DNA of 64,000 bases from Caenorhabditis remanei (taxonomy: Eukaryota > Nematoda > Chromadorea > Rhabditida > Rhabditidae). The translations under genes and the position numbers were made by a program. The notes under the pieces were generated by a model, which was not told the origin of the DNA, ran no database searches, and saw nothing but the letters and a program-made list of their open reading frames with translations. Positions 42,137 through 53,936 of this stretch are shown one piece after another (position 1 is the first letter of the stretch; each line of letters starts with the position of its first letter). Location of the stretch: positions 3,162,001 through 3,226,000 of the forward strand of contig NC_071332.1 in assembly GCF_010183535.1 (NCBI RefSeq), in the 5' to 3' direction.

Positions 42137-42960
42137 CTAAGGATTACGGTTTTTATGTGGAAAAAGTTTTGGCGCAAGAAGGGAGAAGAAAAAGAATTCC
42201 TTTATTGTCAAAAATGACAAAAAAAAACAATTTTTGGTTTCCTGACAAAAGGAACAAAAGCATAAAGTTCCTATACGTGTCTCTAATAAAAGAAAATAAA
42301 TAAATTGTCTTTCGGTGACCTGGTTTTCGACGCAAAAGTGACAGATATAGTAATGTAGAAAAGAAGAAGAAGAGGAGATGCGGAATGATGATAGTCTCGA
42401 AGGAAGGGTCGAGAAGAAGAAGAAAAAGAACAGAGATGAGAGATCGAGATGACAACACAGAAAGACTATTGTACTTGTACATGGGGAGAACTTTTTATAG
42501 AGAAGCAAATTGAGAAGGAAAGATGGTAAAGGAGACTGAAGTTATATTTTTCTAATTACAGATTTCGACACCAAGCCAGTTTAGAACGTACATATCTCAA
42601 AAGCGTAAAGAGCAATCGAAAAACCGTCAACTATAATACAAAAATGGAGATCTGGGTTAGATCTATAAGACCGATACAGTTTTGAGGTAGTTGAAAATCA
42701 TGGAGCCAGTTTTTTTTTCAATAACCTTAAAGATGCGATACTTCAGAAAAATCTAGGAAACTTTTATTATTGATGCATTGTTTTAAACGCTACAATTCCC
42801 ACTCTTCTGACTCAAAATGAGCTTTCGTTAAAGAGGTTTTCCACGCGGCCGTGTAGTCCTCTCGGACAAGTTTTTCTGCTAAATTTCTGTTTCCCTACTT
42901 TTTCCAACTAATTTCTGTAGTTATCACTATTTTCATTGAAAAAATAGGAAAAAACACACT
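42137..42960. other. 5' flank of the MARVEL-like gene
   Basis: Purine-rich DNA without exons. The minus-strand frames here are Phe/Ser/Leu-rich and mutually overlapping. 42570-42665 is a single type-1 MITE arm (CTCAAAAGCGTAAAGAGC...GATCTATAAGACC). Confidence 0.45.
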
Positions 42961-43150
42961 TTTCAGGGCCGGGCCAAGCCGGGCCTGGATAATTGGCGCC
43001 AAAATTCGTACTTCAAATTTTCCGAATTTTTTGAAATTTTCTGAATCCTTCTCCCAAAAAAGTCAAATTTACGACTATGATTCTGAATCAGAAGAAATTC
43101 TGAAAAATCATTCGAAAATGTTCTTCGATTAAAAATGTCACTATAAAACT
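42960..43150. mobile_element. Relic of the hAT-like MITE family
   Basis: GGGCCGGGCCAAGCCGGGCC followed by AATTGGCGCCAAAATTCG and AGAAGAAATTCTGAAAAAT closely follows the left part of the element at 26547. The other end is missing. Confidence 0.65.
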
Positions 43151-43259
43151 GGTTGACGTGAAACGCTTTAGACAAGAATTAATTTTTTTTTAAACAGTCA
43201 ATTTAAAAAAAATTCTCAGTGGCCCCACGATTTCCAACTACCTCAAAACTATATTGGTC

Positions 43260-43500
43260 TTGTAGATCAAACCCAGATCTTCATTTTCGTAGTTGACAAC
43301 TTTTCCATAACTATTCAAACTTTTGAGATACCAGCGTTCTAAGCTGGTGGTCGGCTAGAGGCGCAGATATGTGAGGCGCTCTCGCTTCTCTGCGACCTCT
43401 CTCTCACATCTTTAAAGACGCATATCTCAAAAGCGTGAATAGCTATCAAAAAGTTGTTGACTACAAAAATGGAGAGCTAGTTTTGATCTACACAACCAAT
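43260..43500. mobile_element. Type-1 hairpin MITE
   Basis: CTTGTAGATCAAACCCAGAT and CTAGTTTTGATCTACACAAC arms; GCTTCTCTGCGACC core. Confidence 0.85.
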
Positions 43501-43937
43501 ATAAGTTTGAATAGCTCTAACACGGAGACACTGTCTCAAAGTCTGATATGAAAAAAAATCACATTCATAGTAAAATTGAAGTTCCGCTTCATGAACCTCC
43601 ATAATAGTAAGTGGTCATGACATGTACAAATACCAGAAGTGATGTCTCACATTCCAAAAGTATGTATTATATGTTTAGTGGAGAGGGGAGGAAGTCACTG
43701 AAATAACAAAAGGGTCATGTTCCCTCAAGTATCCGGAAATGGAGGAGAGACGGGAGACGGGAGGGAGAGAAAAGACCTTGAATGATATTTCTTCTTCGTC
43801 TTCTTCTTATTTCGGGGTGATAAAACAATAAAACAAACGAAAAATATGTACAATGTTCTCTTTTTGTTGGTTTTTCTACTTTGGGGGTGAATACAATGAG
43901 GAATCGTGAAAACATCTTGCTTTAAAATTATATTGAT

Positions 43938-44212
43938 TTTGTAGATCAAAACAAGCTCTACATTTTTGTAGTTGACGGTTTTTCGATTGCTCCTCACGCT
44001 TTCGAGATATGCGCCTTTAAAGATAGAACGATGAGAGAGCGTGCAAAAAGAGGAGGGTGTCTAGCTTCTCTGCGTCTCCCCCACCTTCTCCCTCTCGTCT
44101 CCAGAGATGCCTGACTTTGAAGACGCATATCTCAGCGGGGTGAATAGCTATGAAAAAGTTGTCAACTACAAAAATATAGAGCTAGCTTTGATCTACACAA
44201 CTATAGCAAATT
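43938..44212. mobile_element. Type-1 hairpin MITE
   Basis: TTTGTAGATCAAAACAAGCT and TAGCTTTGATCTACACAACT arms; TTTTTGTAGTTGACGGTTTT and AAAAAGTTGTCAACTACAAA near the tips; CTTCTCTGCGTCTCC core. Confidence 0.85.
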
Positions 44213-44612
44213 CATCAAAATTGAACAGTTCCAGACACCACGGCACTGTCTCAAAGTAAGGGATTCTAAAACTTACGATTTTTCTCAATGTTCTCTATAA
44301 TTTTAACAACAAAAAAAAGTGTCATCCTTGAAACTCTATACTTTTGTTGTCTACTTTTTCTATTCTTATATTTTCCGACTGGGTGGTTTAGGAGAAAGAG
44401 GATCAGAGAAGGGAGAGGCAGGTGTGGTAGAAAAGGTGTGTCATTTCTCTATTTTTCATAAAAATAGGTGATATCACACATAGTGTTTTCTCTTAAATTG
44501 AAACATGACATGAAACATCTATTGAATAGTTGAAAACAATATGAAGGAAGAATTGTTGGAAAATATTTCAGTGGACAATGAAAATGGTGGAAACGATACA
44601 TTTTGAAATTGT

Positions 44613-44882
44613 ATTGATTTTGTTAATCAAAAATAGGGCTACATTTTTGTAGTTGACAACTTTTTGGTAATTCTTCACGCTTTCGAGATACAACCGGTCA
44701 AAGTTTGTCACCTGGAAGAAGAGACGCAGAGAAGTCAGACGCTCTAGCTTCTGCGTCTTTCACCCCCTCTCTCTCCTTCTACTTCGCTATCTTTAAAGAC
44801 GTATATCTCAAAAGCGTGAATAGATATCAAAAAGTTGTCAACTGCAAAAATAAAGAACAAGTTTTGATCTACACAACAAATA
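44613..44882. mobile_element. Type-1 hairpin MITE
   Basis: Arms with TTTTTGTAGTTGACAACTTT and AGTTGTCAACTGCAAAAATA; GAAGTCAGACGCTCTAGCTTC core. Confidence 0.85.
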
Positions 44883-45129
44883 TAATTTTAAACAGTTTCA
44901 ACAATTCTGGGCATTATGGCACTGCTTTAAAGTCATTCTTCAACTTTTAACAGTTTTCTCATTGTTTTTGCTATAAAAGTAAAGATTTTGGCGCATTTTG
45001 AGCCAAAAAAATAAATTTCATCATGAAAACGGTTGAGGTGGACTTCAGTTGAAAAAAAAACCGCAGAATTCAAAAAGTTGCCACGTGGTTCAAAGCATCA
45101 CAAATGACTCAAAATATGATGATTTTTCT

Positions 45130-45405
45130 TATAGATCAAATTTAGATCTCCATTTTTGTAACTGTCAACTTTTTGATAGCTAATCACGCTTTCGAGATAC
45201 AACCGGTCAAAGTTTGTCACCTGGAAGAGGAGACGCAGAGAAGTCAGACGGTCTAGCTTCTCTGCGTCTCCTCCCTCTCATTCTACTTCGCTCATTCTAC
45301 TTCGCAATCTTTAAAGGCTTATATCTCAAAACCTAGAAGAGCTAGAGAAAAACCGTCAACTGCAAAAATGAAGATCTTGGTTTTATCTACACAATCAATA
45401 TAAAT
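45130..45405. mobile_element. Type-1 hairpin MITE
   Basis: Left arm nearly identical to the copy at 44613 over AATCACGCTTTCGAGATACA and AACCGGTCAAAGTTTGTCAC, suggesting a local duplication; right arm ends TTGGTTTTATCTACACAATC. Confidence 0.85.
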
Positions 45406-46385
45406 TCAACACAATTTTCCAGCACAGTGACGTCACGAGGCTCCTTCAAAACACCTAATGCATGTTTTATGGCATTAAGTTGCTATCCATAAGCTAGTAA
45501 GTAGGAAATTATAAAAAACTTAAAAAAAGATAGTATAATGTTTGGTCTTGAACTGTACATATAACCTGAATGACCAAGTTTTAGAAAATTCAAAACCTGG
45601 CAACACAATAGAAATTACCATATCAAAAAATCATACAAAACATTTTCTATAAACTTTTTCTTACAAAACCAAAAACCCCAACAAGACAAATGATAAGAAG
45701 GTGTGGTCTCTCTCTCTTTCCATCTTCTTTTCATTCATTCACAAAAAATGTAACAAATTTAGTCTATTACCTTTTCGTGAATTTGCCAGATGCGAATTTC
45801 GATTCAGAAAAGTAGTAGGGAGAGGGGGAAGGACAGGTAAATAAATAACTGGTAGAATAACGGAGAGGACACTGAATCCCCCTACCTATCCGGATAACCG
45901 GATTTCAGCTGGATACTCTCAATTATACATACACACATCATTTTTGATGATGACATGATCAGAGGGAGGAGGAGGGAATAAACATGTCCATTTTTTTTAT
46001 TTTGGAAGTAGTAGAAGGTAGGACATATGGTGAAGATGGATTAGGACAACCTGTACTGAGTATCGTCATTAGTAGGGATAGCTAAACAGAGTCGCTATGC
46101 AGTGAACTCGAATATAGGTAAGATTTGTATATGGAGCGTTTCGAATGAACAAAATTACCTTTTTAAAGGCAAAACAGTGTGGTATAATGTAACCTAACTT
46201 TATAAAAACAAGTGATTTTTAGGCCGCATGAAAAAAATTTTTAGACTAAACTATAGAATGTGTGTTCTATCTCAAACAACACAACTATTTCTCAAAAAAA
46301 GTTTTTTTTTCTCAAAAAAAAAGGTAAATTTTAACAGCTTGCCACGAAGTCAATTTCAATGTTTATCTTAAACTTTTGTTATTTT
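45405..46385. other. Intergenic, nothing supported
   Basis: AT-rich, non-repetitive sequence with a stray GAGTCGCTATGCAGTGAACTC (about 46090), a diverged copy of the repeat clustered at 37.6-40.6 kb. No exon seen. Confidence 0.4.
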
Positions 46386-46665
46386 TAGGTAGATCAAGTC
46401 TAAATATACATTTTTGCAGTTGACAACTTTTTGATAGCTATTCACGCTTTCGAAATATGCGCTTCTAAAGATAGACAGATGTGAGAGAGAGAGAGACGCA
46501 GAAAGTTAGCGCGTCTGCTTTCTCTGCGTCTCCCCCCACTCTCTCCCTCTCGCCGCCAGAGGTGCCTAACTTCAAAGACGCATATCTCAAAATCAAGAAA
46601 AGCTAGAGGGAAAGTGTCAACTAAAAAAATGTAGCCCGGTTTTTGTTCTATACAAAATATGTTGA
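46385..46665. mobile_element. Type-1 hairpin MITE
   Basis: Arms GTAGATCAAGTCTAAATATA...GCTTCTAAAGA and CTTCAAAGACGCATATCTCA...CTATACAAAAT; GAGAGACGCAGAAAGT core. Confidence 0.8.
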
Positions 46666-47106
46666 ATGTTTGAAAATGGACATAAAATGAGTCCATGGCG
46701 TTTCTTCAAAAAATTGAAAAAAAAAGTTTTTCGTCAAAATACATAAGGGTTTAAACAGAGTATAGGTTCTCTGACCTACAAAAAAACCTGGTCTAAGCCA
46801 AAAAATATTTGTTTTTTTTTTGGTCAGGGGACGGCGTAGTCAACACGTTAAACGTGAAGCATCAAAATTCAGTGCCTTAGCAGGGATACGGTAGAAAGTG
46901 CGCTCTACTGATTAGAGCTTCAAGATTCAGTAGATTCCAAGGGGGATATGAAAACGCGCTTTAATGATAAGTGGATTCTGAGAAACTTTTCTCTCATAAC
47001 ACCTTGCCATTAAGCAACTGCTCCCTCTCCTCAGCATTTTTTTTCTTATTATCTGTTCGCGGGGGCAGGTGTCATCCCTCCCGCGGGGGGACCCTCTCAA
47101 ACGTAC

Positions 47107-49389
47107 CACAGTTTGTGTCTCGGTGGTGCCGTCCGGTTTGCGGATTGTGATAATATCTGTCTCGCTCATGTCTTCCACTGGATGCTCCTGAAAACTGGCG
47201 GCCGCTCGACGCACTTCTCCTGCAAAATGAGGAAAAGATGGGTGTGTTGAGATGGAATGGGGGGGGGGGGGGGTAGGTGAGAGGTGTGTGTGATATGAAA
47301 AGGTCACAAATCAGTCATTGAGAGATAGGGAACATGTCTTGAGACATTTGACCTCAAAATATCAAATCTGAATTGATTTTAAAGGTTTTTAATAAAATTA
47401 TCGTTAAAAACTCACTAGGAAAGGCCCTCGAGTTAGTGTGGAGATATGGGACGTGACTTATATCATTGGAAAGCTGAGAAAACGCTGATTTCAAATATAT
47501 TTTCAGCTTTTGCCCTCGAGATTTGGTATTCAAGAAAAACGGGATCAAAGAATGGACCACCTAACAAGTCATTACCTTACCGACGTGTGTAAAACGTCCC
47601 ATAATTCCACACTGACTCGGTGACCTTCCCTGGTCAGACTACGGTACTGCGCCACCGGAAATTCCCTTATTACGAGTTTACTACCAGCTTGTAGATCAAA
47701 CCAAGTGCTACATTTTTGTAGTTGACAACTTTTTGATAGCTATTCTTCATTTTCAGATATACCGGTTTTCAGTGCCTAACTTTGACACCCAGTCTCCACC
47801 CCGTAACAACTTTTTATTGTTCCAAAATTATTATTATTTTGTAGATCAAAACTAGCTTTACATTTTTGTAGTTGACAACTTTTTGATAGCTATTCACGCT
47901 TTTGAGATATAACACTTCAAACTTAAGGAGCGAGAGAGCGTGCAAAAAGAGGAGGGTGTCTCGCTTCTCTGCGTCTCCCCCAGTCTCTCTCTCTCCTGCC
48001 GCCAGAGCTGCCTATCTTTAATGGCTCATATCTCAGCGGGGGGAATAGCTATCAAAAAATTTCCAACAACAAAAATTATCAGCTAGACTTTGACTTTACA
48101 GTAAGCAAAAAAGTTTTGAAATCCAACAAGTTTTCAACTAACTACGCCCTATCAAAGTGGACTAATCAACACAAGAATTTCAATTCTTTAAAACCCCAAA
48201 AAATTAATTTTCTGACAAAAGCGATTAAAGGGAAGTGATAATTAGAACGAATCAAAAGAAAATTATCTCTCCGAAATGTGAAACAAAAAAAACGGACTGT
48301 CCATACCCATTTTCTTGTTTTGAAGGGGGAGAGAGGTGATAAGAAAGATGAGAAGAAAGGAGATGATTCGTCTTGAAAAGGTCAGAAAAAGAAGGCGTTG
48401 TAATTTTTTTCTAGAAAAAAAGAAGGCAATTTTTGGGCGTTTGATCTACATAACTGTTCGAAAAATTGTGGGCGTAACTGCCCAGAAATGAAATCTGAGT
48501 TGTTCAAAATTAAGTTCGATTAGTAGACCGAAATCAGGGCTACATTTCTGCAATTCACAACTTTTTGATAGGTATTCACGCTTTTGAGATATGCGCTTTC
48601 AAAGTTAGTAGAGAGAAAGAGAGGAGAGAGACGCAGACACTCTAGCTTCTCTGCGTCTCTAACATCGCCCTCTTCTCTCCTGTTGCCAGGTACCAATATT
48701 CAAAGGCTCATATCTCGAAACCTAGCAGGGCTATCAAAAAGTTGTCAACTGCAAAAATGTAGCTCTATTTTTGATCTACACAATAAATATAAATTCAATG
48801 TGCTAAAACAATTAGAAACACTGTGAAAATTTGGTGAAAAACCTTTTTTTATCATATTAAATTTTAAGCACGATTCTTCTAATTCCAGAAATTGTATTTG
48901 AAAATGTCAAAAAACAATAATTTTCCTTTCTTCTTTTTCATGATTTGGCAAGACACAGACAATCAGACACTCTCGCTTCTCTGCGTCTCTCCCCTCGTCC
49001 TCTACTCTCTTGTTGTCAGGTACCAATCTTTAAAGGCTCATATCTCGAAACCTAGCAGAGCTATCAAAAAACTGCCAACTACAAAAATGTAGCCCTATTT
49101 TTGATCTACACAATTAATATGAATTTTAACATGTCGGACAATCAAGAGTGTAGTTACAGGCTTTTGAAAACAACCAAGGTCTCTAAACTGGGTAACTAAC
49201 AAGACAAAATCAAACAAAGTGTATGTAACTATTTTCAAAAACTGAAAAACAGAAAAATGCTGCTACACAAGACAAGAACTAATCCGAAAGTCAAACTCCT
49301 CGAAAAATACCTTCAACAGGAATGGCTGCCGTGTAATTGAGCGTATTTCGAAGTGCCGTCGACACTGATTTCTTTTCGTCAGAAGACAT
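47107..49389 (-). CDS. Two 5' exons of an incomplete gene
   Basis: Exon 49311-49389 begins ATG TCT and encodes MSSDEKKSVSTALRNTL and on to IPVE. Exon 47107-47219 continues in phase with EVRRAAASFQEHP and ETDIITIRKPDGTTETQTV. Both have good donors (GTATTT, GTACGT) and the second a TTTGCAG acceptor. No in-phase downstream exon was found: the next minus-strand exon (42136) needs phase 2, while this segment ends in phase 0. Resemblance between ITIRKPDGTTETQTV and the MARVEL N-terminus IMMRTEEGTTVELG suggests these are upstream or alternative exons of that gene with one exon missed. Function otherwise unknown. Confidence 0.55.
47259..47273. repeat. Poly-G run
   Basis: About 15 consecutive G just upstream of the 47107-47219 exon, within the intron. 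Confidence 0.9.
47688..47790. mobile_element. Type-1 MITE, single arm
   Basis: CTTGTAGATCAAACCAAGTG...TTTTTGTAGTTGACAACTTT; no complementary arm before the next copy. Confidence 0.7.
47836..48110. mobile_element. Type-1 hairpin MITE
   Basis: Arms TTTGTAGATCAAAACTAGCT and AGCTAGACTTTGACTTTACA; core GTGTCTCGCTTCTCTGCGTC like the copy at 43938. Confidence 0.8.
48520..48790. mobile_element. Type-1 hairpin MITE
   Basis: TTAGTAGACCGAAATCAGGG left arm, CTCTATTTTTGATCTACACA right arm, CTAGCTTCTCTGCGTCTCT core. Confidence 0.8.
48945..49125. mobile_element. Type-1 MITE, core and right arm
   Basis: AGACACAGACAATCAGACAC core and right arm ending CCCTATTTTTGATCTACACA; nearly identical to the right half of the copy at 48520. 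Confidence 0.75.
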
Positions 49390-49689
49390 TTTTTTAGTAA
49401 ATGATGAAAATGAAATGACTGAATGATTTGAAAAAAGAGAACAGTGTAACAAAATTGGGCTACATAGAGAAGAGAAAGTAAAGAAAAGTTCTGATTTGTA
49501 TCGAAAAAAAGAGAAACAAAATGTTGACTAAAAACAGACAGCATAACAAAAACAGCAAAAAGATAGTTGTTTTCACGAGGGTAGCAAATGCGCTCTATTG
49601 ATAAAGTCGCATTATGGAATCTGAGTTTAGCAATGGAGCGCACTATACTCAATTTCTGAAATTTTGATAGAACTAGTGAAAAATGCGTC

Positions 49690-50340
49690 AATGTGGTGCA
49701 TCTGTACTAAAACTATAATTTCTCGAAAACCTATAAGTCGAATTGGCTGAAAATTGGCAGAAGTGTTAAGGAAAACACGATTAATATAAATAGAGCAAGA
49801 TTTTTCATAAAATTAATTTCTAAATTCAGAAAAATGCCAAAAAGTTGAGCAGCTAGTTCACAGTGGAGTTTAATGGTGCATCGACACTAAAATTTAAAAT
49901 TTCTCAAAAACTAGAAAAGCTAAATTGCTGAAAATTGTCTGAAACACTAAAGAAATATTGCTTAACACGAATAAACCAAGATATTCTCAAAAATATAGGT
50001 CTAAATATCCAAAAAATCTTTTTTTTTAATTGGAAACTAACAAACCAAAAAAATGGTGCATCTGCCCTATTTCAAATTGGAATTTCTCAAAAATTTGTGA
50101 ATGAAAATTGCTGAAAATTGTTTGAAACACTAATTAAACATTGCTCAACAAGAATATAGCAAAATATTCTAGAAAAAATCGTTCTAAATTTCAGAAAAAA
50201 CCAAAAAAATTGAGCAACCCGTGAAAATGGTGCATCTACCCTATTTCAAAGTGGAATTTCTCAAAAATTTCTGAATGAAACTTGCTGAAAATTGTCTGGA
50301 CCCATATTTGGGACATGCTGATTAAGAATATTCAAAAATA
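49690..50340. repeat. Diverged ~180-bp tandem repeat, four units
   Basis: GGTGCATC followed by TTGAAATTTCTCAAAAA-like and GCTGAAAATTG motifs recurs at 49695, 49875, 50055 and 50229, spacing 180, 180 and 174 bp. No coding potential. Confidence 0.7.
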
Positions 50341-50344
50341 GTTT

Positions 50345-51175
50345 ATGTTTGACAACGGATTCTCTAAGCTACAACTCCAGCTCCAATCACACCCTCAAAA
50401 AACTCAAAAACTGAGCCATGAGCCCGTAAACTCAACGAAAAAAAAACTTTTTGGAGCATCATCTTTAACTTTTTTGTCTTCTTCTCGTGGTATACACTGT
50501 TTGTTCAGCAATAGAGATTGAACGGGAAAGAGAATGGAATGAAGAAGATGGTTTTTGGCAGGAAGGGAAGCACTTGAGAGAGAGAGACGAAATAGTGTGG
50601 CAATTGGAGAGACGCAGAGAAAAAAGAAAAAAGGTTTTCAGTTCCAAGTGACAATAGTTCGTAAGGGGGATTCGAGAACTTTCAAACTTTATCAAATCAG
50701 AATCTGTTTTCTCTGCGTCTCTCAATTCTATATACTCTCTCGTTGGTGATAAGGGGGGGGGGATGGCTAATGATTGATTTGTTTCTTTTCTTTTTTTTGG
50801 AATTAATTTGCCAGACGGTACACAACGACACAAATAAAAAAGATACCTATAATGGAGGAGAGGTAGTAATGTTCCAAGCGGGTTGCTGGCAGATGAGTAA
50901 GCATGTCTAGTGAGGGGTCATCTTGTGTGAAAAGGGGGGAATATTAGATATTATTAAAATATTCAGAATTTGCGAGGAGACGACGTCACGCAATTCGAGG
51001 GTGGGCAGGTTTATGACAAGGGAGAAGGAAATAGATTATTGATCTACATGAAAATGATACATAGCGGAAACCACTTAGCAAAAGATAAATAGTGTTCAAC
51101 AGGCAAAAACAAATGGTCGCGTTATGAAGGTATGGTGCCAATTTTCTAGCGATGGGTTGTTTTTGAAATTAATAT
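50345..51175. other. Intergenic, nothing supported
   Basis: The minus-strand frame 50465-50833 and the plus-strand frame 50555-50749 overlap each other and contain a TTCTCTGCGTCTCTC/GAGAGACGCAGAGAA pair, so they are translations of a MITE-like hairpin. A G-run lies near 50753-50762. Confidence 0.45.
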
Positions 51176-51179
51176 GGTT

Positions 51180-51345
51180 TTGTAGATTAAGAATAGGGCT
51201 TTATTTTTGTAGTTGAAAGTTTTCCGATAGCTCTTCACGCTTTTGAGATATGCGCCTTTAAAGATGGCGAAGCAGAATGAGAGGGAGGAGACGCAGAGAA
51301 GTTAGAGTGTCTGGTTTCTCGGCGTCTCTTTCTCTTTCTTTTTGA
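51180..51345. mobile_element. Type-1 MITE fragment
   Basis: Left arm TTTTGTAGATTAAGAATAGG...TATGCGCCTTTAAAGATGG and GAGACGCAGAGAAGTTAGAG core; right arm mostly absent. Confidence 0.75.
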
Positions 51346-51529
51346 GCGACTGACGGATATAAGTATTTTTTCAATAAAAAAGTGTGTTTCTGCTGAAGTT
51401 TATTGAAAATCGATCATAAAAAAATATGAAGTAACTGCAAAAAAATGTTTTTGTCAGTAAAAAATAGCTGAACTTTGAAAGAGAGCAGTAAGCTTGTAAT
51501 TTATCCCACAATTTTGAATTTAATATAGT

Positions 51530-51700
51530 CTTGTAGATTGAAACTAGGGCTTTATTTTTGTAGTTGACAACTTTTTGATAGCTCCGCCCACTTTTGAAAT
51601 ATACACCTTTGAAGATGCGAGTAGTAAAAGGAAGAGGAAGAGGGAGATAGACAGAGAGACGCAGAGATGTTAGAGTGTCTGCTTTCTCTCCGTCTCTCTC
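51530..51700. mobile_element. Type-1 MITE fragment
   Basis: Left arm CTTGTAGATTGAAACTAGGG and core GAGACGCAGAGATGTTAGAG...CTTTCTCTCCGTCTC; right arm absent. Confidence 0.75.
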
Positions 51701-51879
51701 TTTCTCAATACCACCACTATCAAAACCCATTCACAGAAAATAATCATATTACAGATTATATTTCTGAACTGATGAAAAGGAAACCAGGTACAGAAAAACA
51801 GGTTTCCGTTCAAAATTGGGGTCATTTTTGATAAGGTGTAACTAGCTCAGATTTTGCACCACAATTTTGAAATTACTAT

Positions 51880-52135
51880 GATACTGTAGATCTAAATTAG
51901 AGCTACATTTTTGTTGTTGACAACTTTTTGGTAGCTGTTCTAGGTTTTGAGATACACGCCGTTGAAGTTTGGCACCTCTGAGAGTGGGAGTGGGGAGACG
52001 CAGAGAGATTAGAGTGTCTGCTTTCTCTGCGTCTCTGTTCTCTCTTGCAAACTTTGAAGCGTTATATCTCAAAAATGTGAATAGCTATCAAGAAGTTGTA
52101 AACTACAAAAATGGAGAGCTAGATTTGATCTACAA
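51880..52135. mobile_element. Type-1 hairpin MITE
   Basis: ACTGTAGATCTAAATTAGAG and GAGCTAGATTTGATCTACAA arms with GACGCAGAGAGATTAGAGTG core. Confidence 0.85.
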
Positions 52136-52139
52136 GAAA

Positions 52140-53850
52140 AACTAAAAGTTGGAGCGTACTTTCTATCACAAGTGAACACAAACTAACCAAAATTAAACTC
52201 CGCCTCCGCAGCACCTCCATTGAGTCGGTGTGATTCGAATCGTAGATTTTTCATTTCGTTTTCGTCTACTTCGTCTACTTCTACTAGAGAATGGCAACTT
52301 TCGGAAAGAAAACTGATCGCATTTTTCAAAGAACAACTGTTCACTAAAGAGCATTTGCTCTTTTTTTTTCCATCTCTCTCTCAGTGTCAACCGCTTAACC
52401 TAAACGTTGTACATGAGAGCATTTCATGATTAATGGCTTGTGAGAAATAGTGTGGGTGTGGGGAGAGACGCAGAGAGTGTAAAGTGATATCTTATTGTTA
52501 GGAGGTGTGGATAGAGGATAGAGGGGTGAAAAGTTCATAGGATCTTTTTGAATAAAATAGCACCAGAGTTTCCGCATTGGTCTTTGTCTTCATTGGTCAT
52601 TAATCTCGCAATAGCATGCAGCTCTTGATTGATTTTTTCCACACTGTTAAAAGAGGCAACGCCTCAGCGTTGTGCCAATTCGATGGGTTTTCAACGCTTA
52701 GTAAAAACTCACTGTATCAATTTCCGGTTTGTTGGCTATTCGAAAATCTGAATACCTCTCCCAGATTTGGGTTTCTAGCCGAGTTATGATGAAAAAAGTG
52801 AGGGATTTATATGAATTTCAACGTACCCTTCTCCATGGTAAAAAAAATGACTAGGTCAAGAAAATCAAAAATATTTTAGATTTGAGTTATTCAAATCTAG
52901 AATATCACTCACACAACTTTACAGACAATTCTGGCCAAGTTTGAGTTACAGATATCTCCTCAATTTTTCGAGCTAAAGTTTGAGCTGTCGTAACTTTCCA
53001 GATTATGATCTCAAAATCTCAGAAACTTTGAGAAAATAGTGGAATATACTTCAAAAACACAAATAAATAGCTGAAAGTCAGTTTTTGTCGTATTGTTCAA
53101 TTTTCTTTTCATTTCATATCCGAAAGCCTCATGGGCCTACGATAGTGAGATATTCTGACACATGGAATACCAGCATTCTTGTATATAATCAACTTTCAAC
53201 TCTTAATTTGTGTTTCTGAAGTGTATTCCACTGTTTTTCAGTTTCTAAGGTTTTGAATAATAATTTGGAAAGTTACGACAGCCCAAACTTTGGCAATCCA
53301 TTTCTGAAAAGATTTGATCCTATCTTTCGAAAGAAAACATTTCATTTTTCTAACTCAATCTATCGTTTTGATAGGGTATGGTATAAAATTCTTAGAACTT
53401 TTAGGATACCAACAGATCAAAAAATCAGCCAAAATGTATCAGTTTGGCTGATGTGTGATAGTAATGGTGGCTGAAGCAAGACATTGTTTAAATTCAAAAC
53501 ATAGCGATTTTCGAGGTGTTTACTTTGACGGTCTGTATCTTTTCAGGGACGTTTTGTACGAAAAATTTGTCAACTGCAAAAATGAAGCCCTACTTTTGAT
53601 CTATACGTTCCATAAATAATTGACATTTTGAGACAATCCGTTTTAACTGGGCGCTTTCTCCAATTTCACCGATTGTAAATGAAAAATCCAAGTGTTGCAA
53701 TATTACTGTAGAAACCGGGGAAAAAGTGGAATATGAGAAATATAGTAGACAATCATTGAGTAAATCAGTATTGGTCTTTCAAAGGTATCACAAAACAATT
53801 TCACGCTGAAAATTGTAATTGTATCAATTTCCAACAACATAGAAAGCAAA
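52140..53850. other. Intergenic downstream of the kinase gene
   Basis: Scattered inverted motifs, e.g. GTGGAATACACTTC-type sequence at 53040 and 53220 and GTTTCTGAAGTGTATTCCAC, show foldback remnants. A type-2-like arm GTCAACTGCAAAAATGAAGC lies at about 53570. No exon set is supported. Confidence 0.4.
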
Positions 53851-53862
53851 AAAAACTTTGTT

Positions 53863-53936
53863 GCTGGGGGGTCGAACCATACGGTGTCTAGCTGTTCAAT
53901 CAAAAGTTAAACTCTCTACCAGTTGCGCCAAAAGAA
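53863..53936 (-). tRNA. tRNA-like sequence (probable pseudogene)
   Basis: Minus strand: TGGCGCAACTGGTAGAG (A-box/D-arm), a stem GTTTAA/TTGAAC with 7-nt loop CTTTTGA (anticodon position TTT, Lys if real) and GGTTCGACCCC (B-box/T-loop). The acceptor and T stems pair badly, so it is probably a pseudogene or tRNA-derived repeat. Confidence 0.35.

Noticed and set aside
42137..42508. Phe/Ser-rich minus-strand frames as a membrane protein
   Set aside because: Two overlapping frames of equal quality in purine-rich flank; composition explains the hydrophobicity.
42034..49389. Direct splicing of the 47107-47219 exon to the MARVEL exon at 42136
   Set aside because: Phases 0 and 2 do not match, and the forced frame hits a stop within the exon.
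50465..50833. 122-codon minus-strand frame
   Set aside because: Overlaps a plus-strand frame and includes a MITE-like GAGACGCAGAGAA hairpin; no homologue in the window.
53863..53936. Functional Lys tRNA
   Set aside because: Anticodon stem is good but acceptor and T stems do not pair; retained only as tRNA-like at low confidence.
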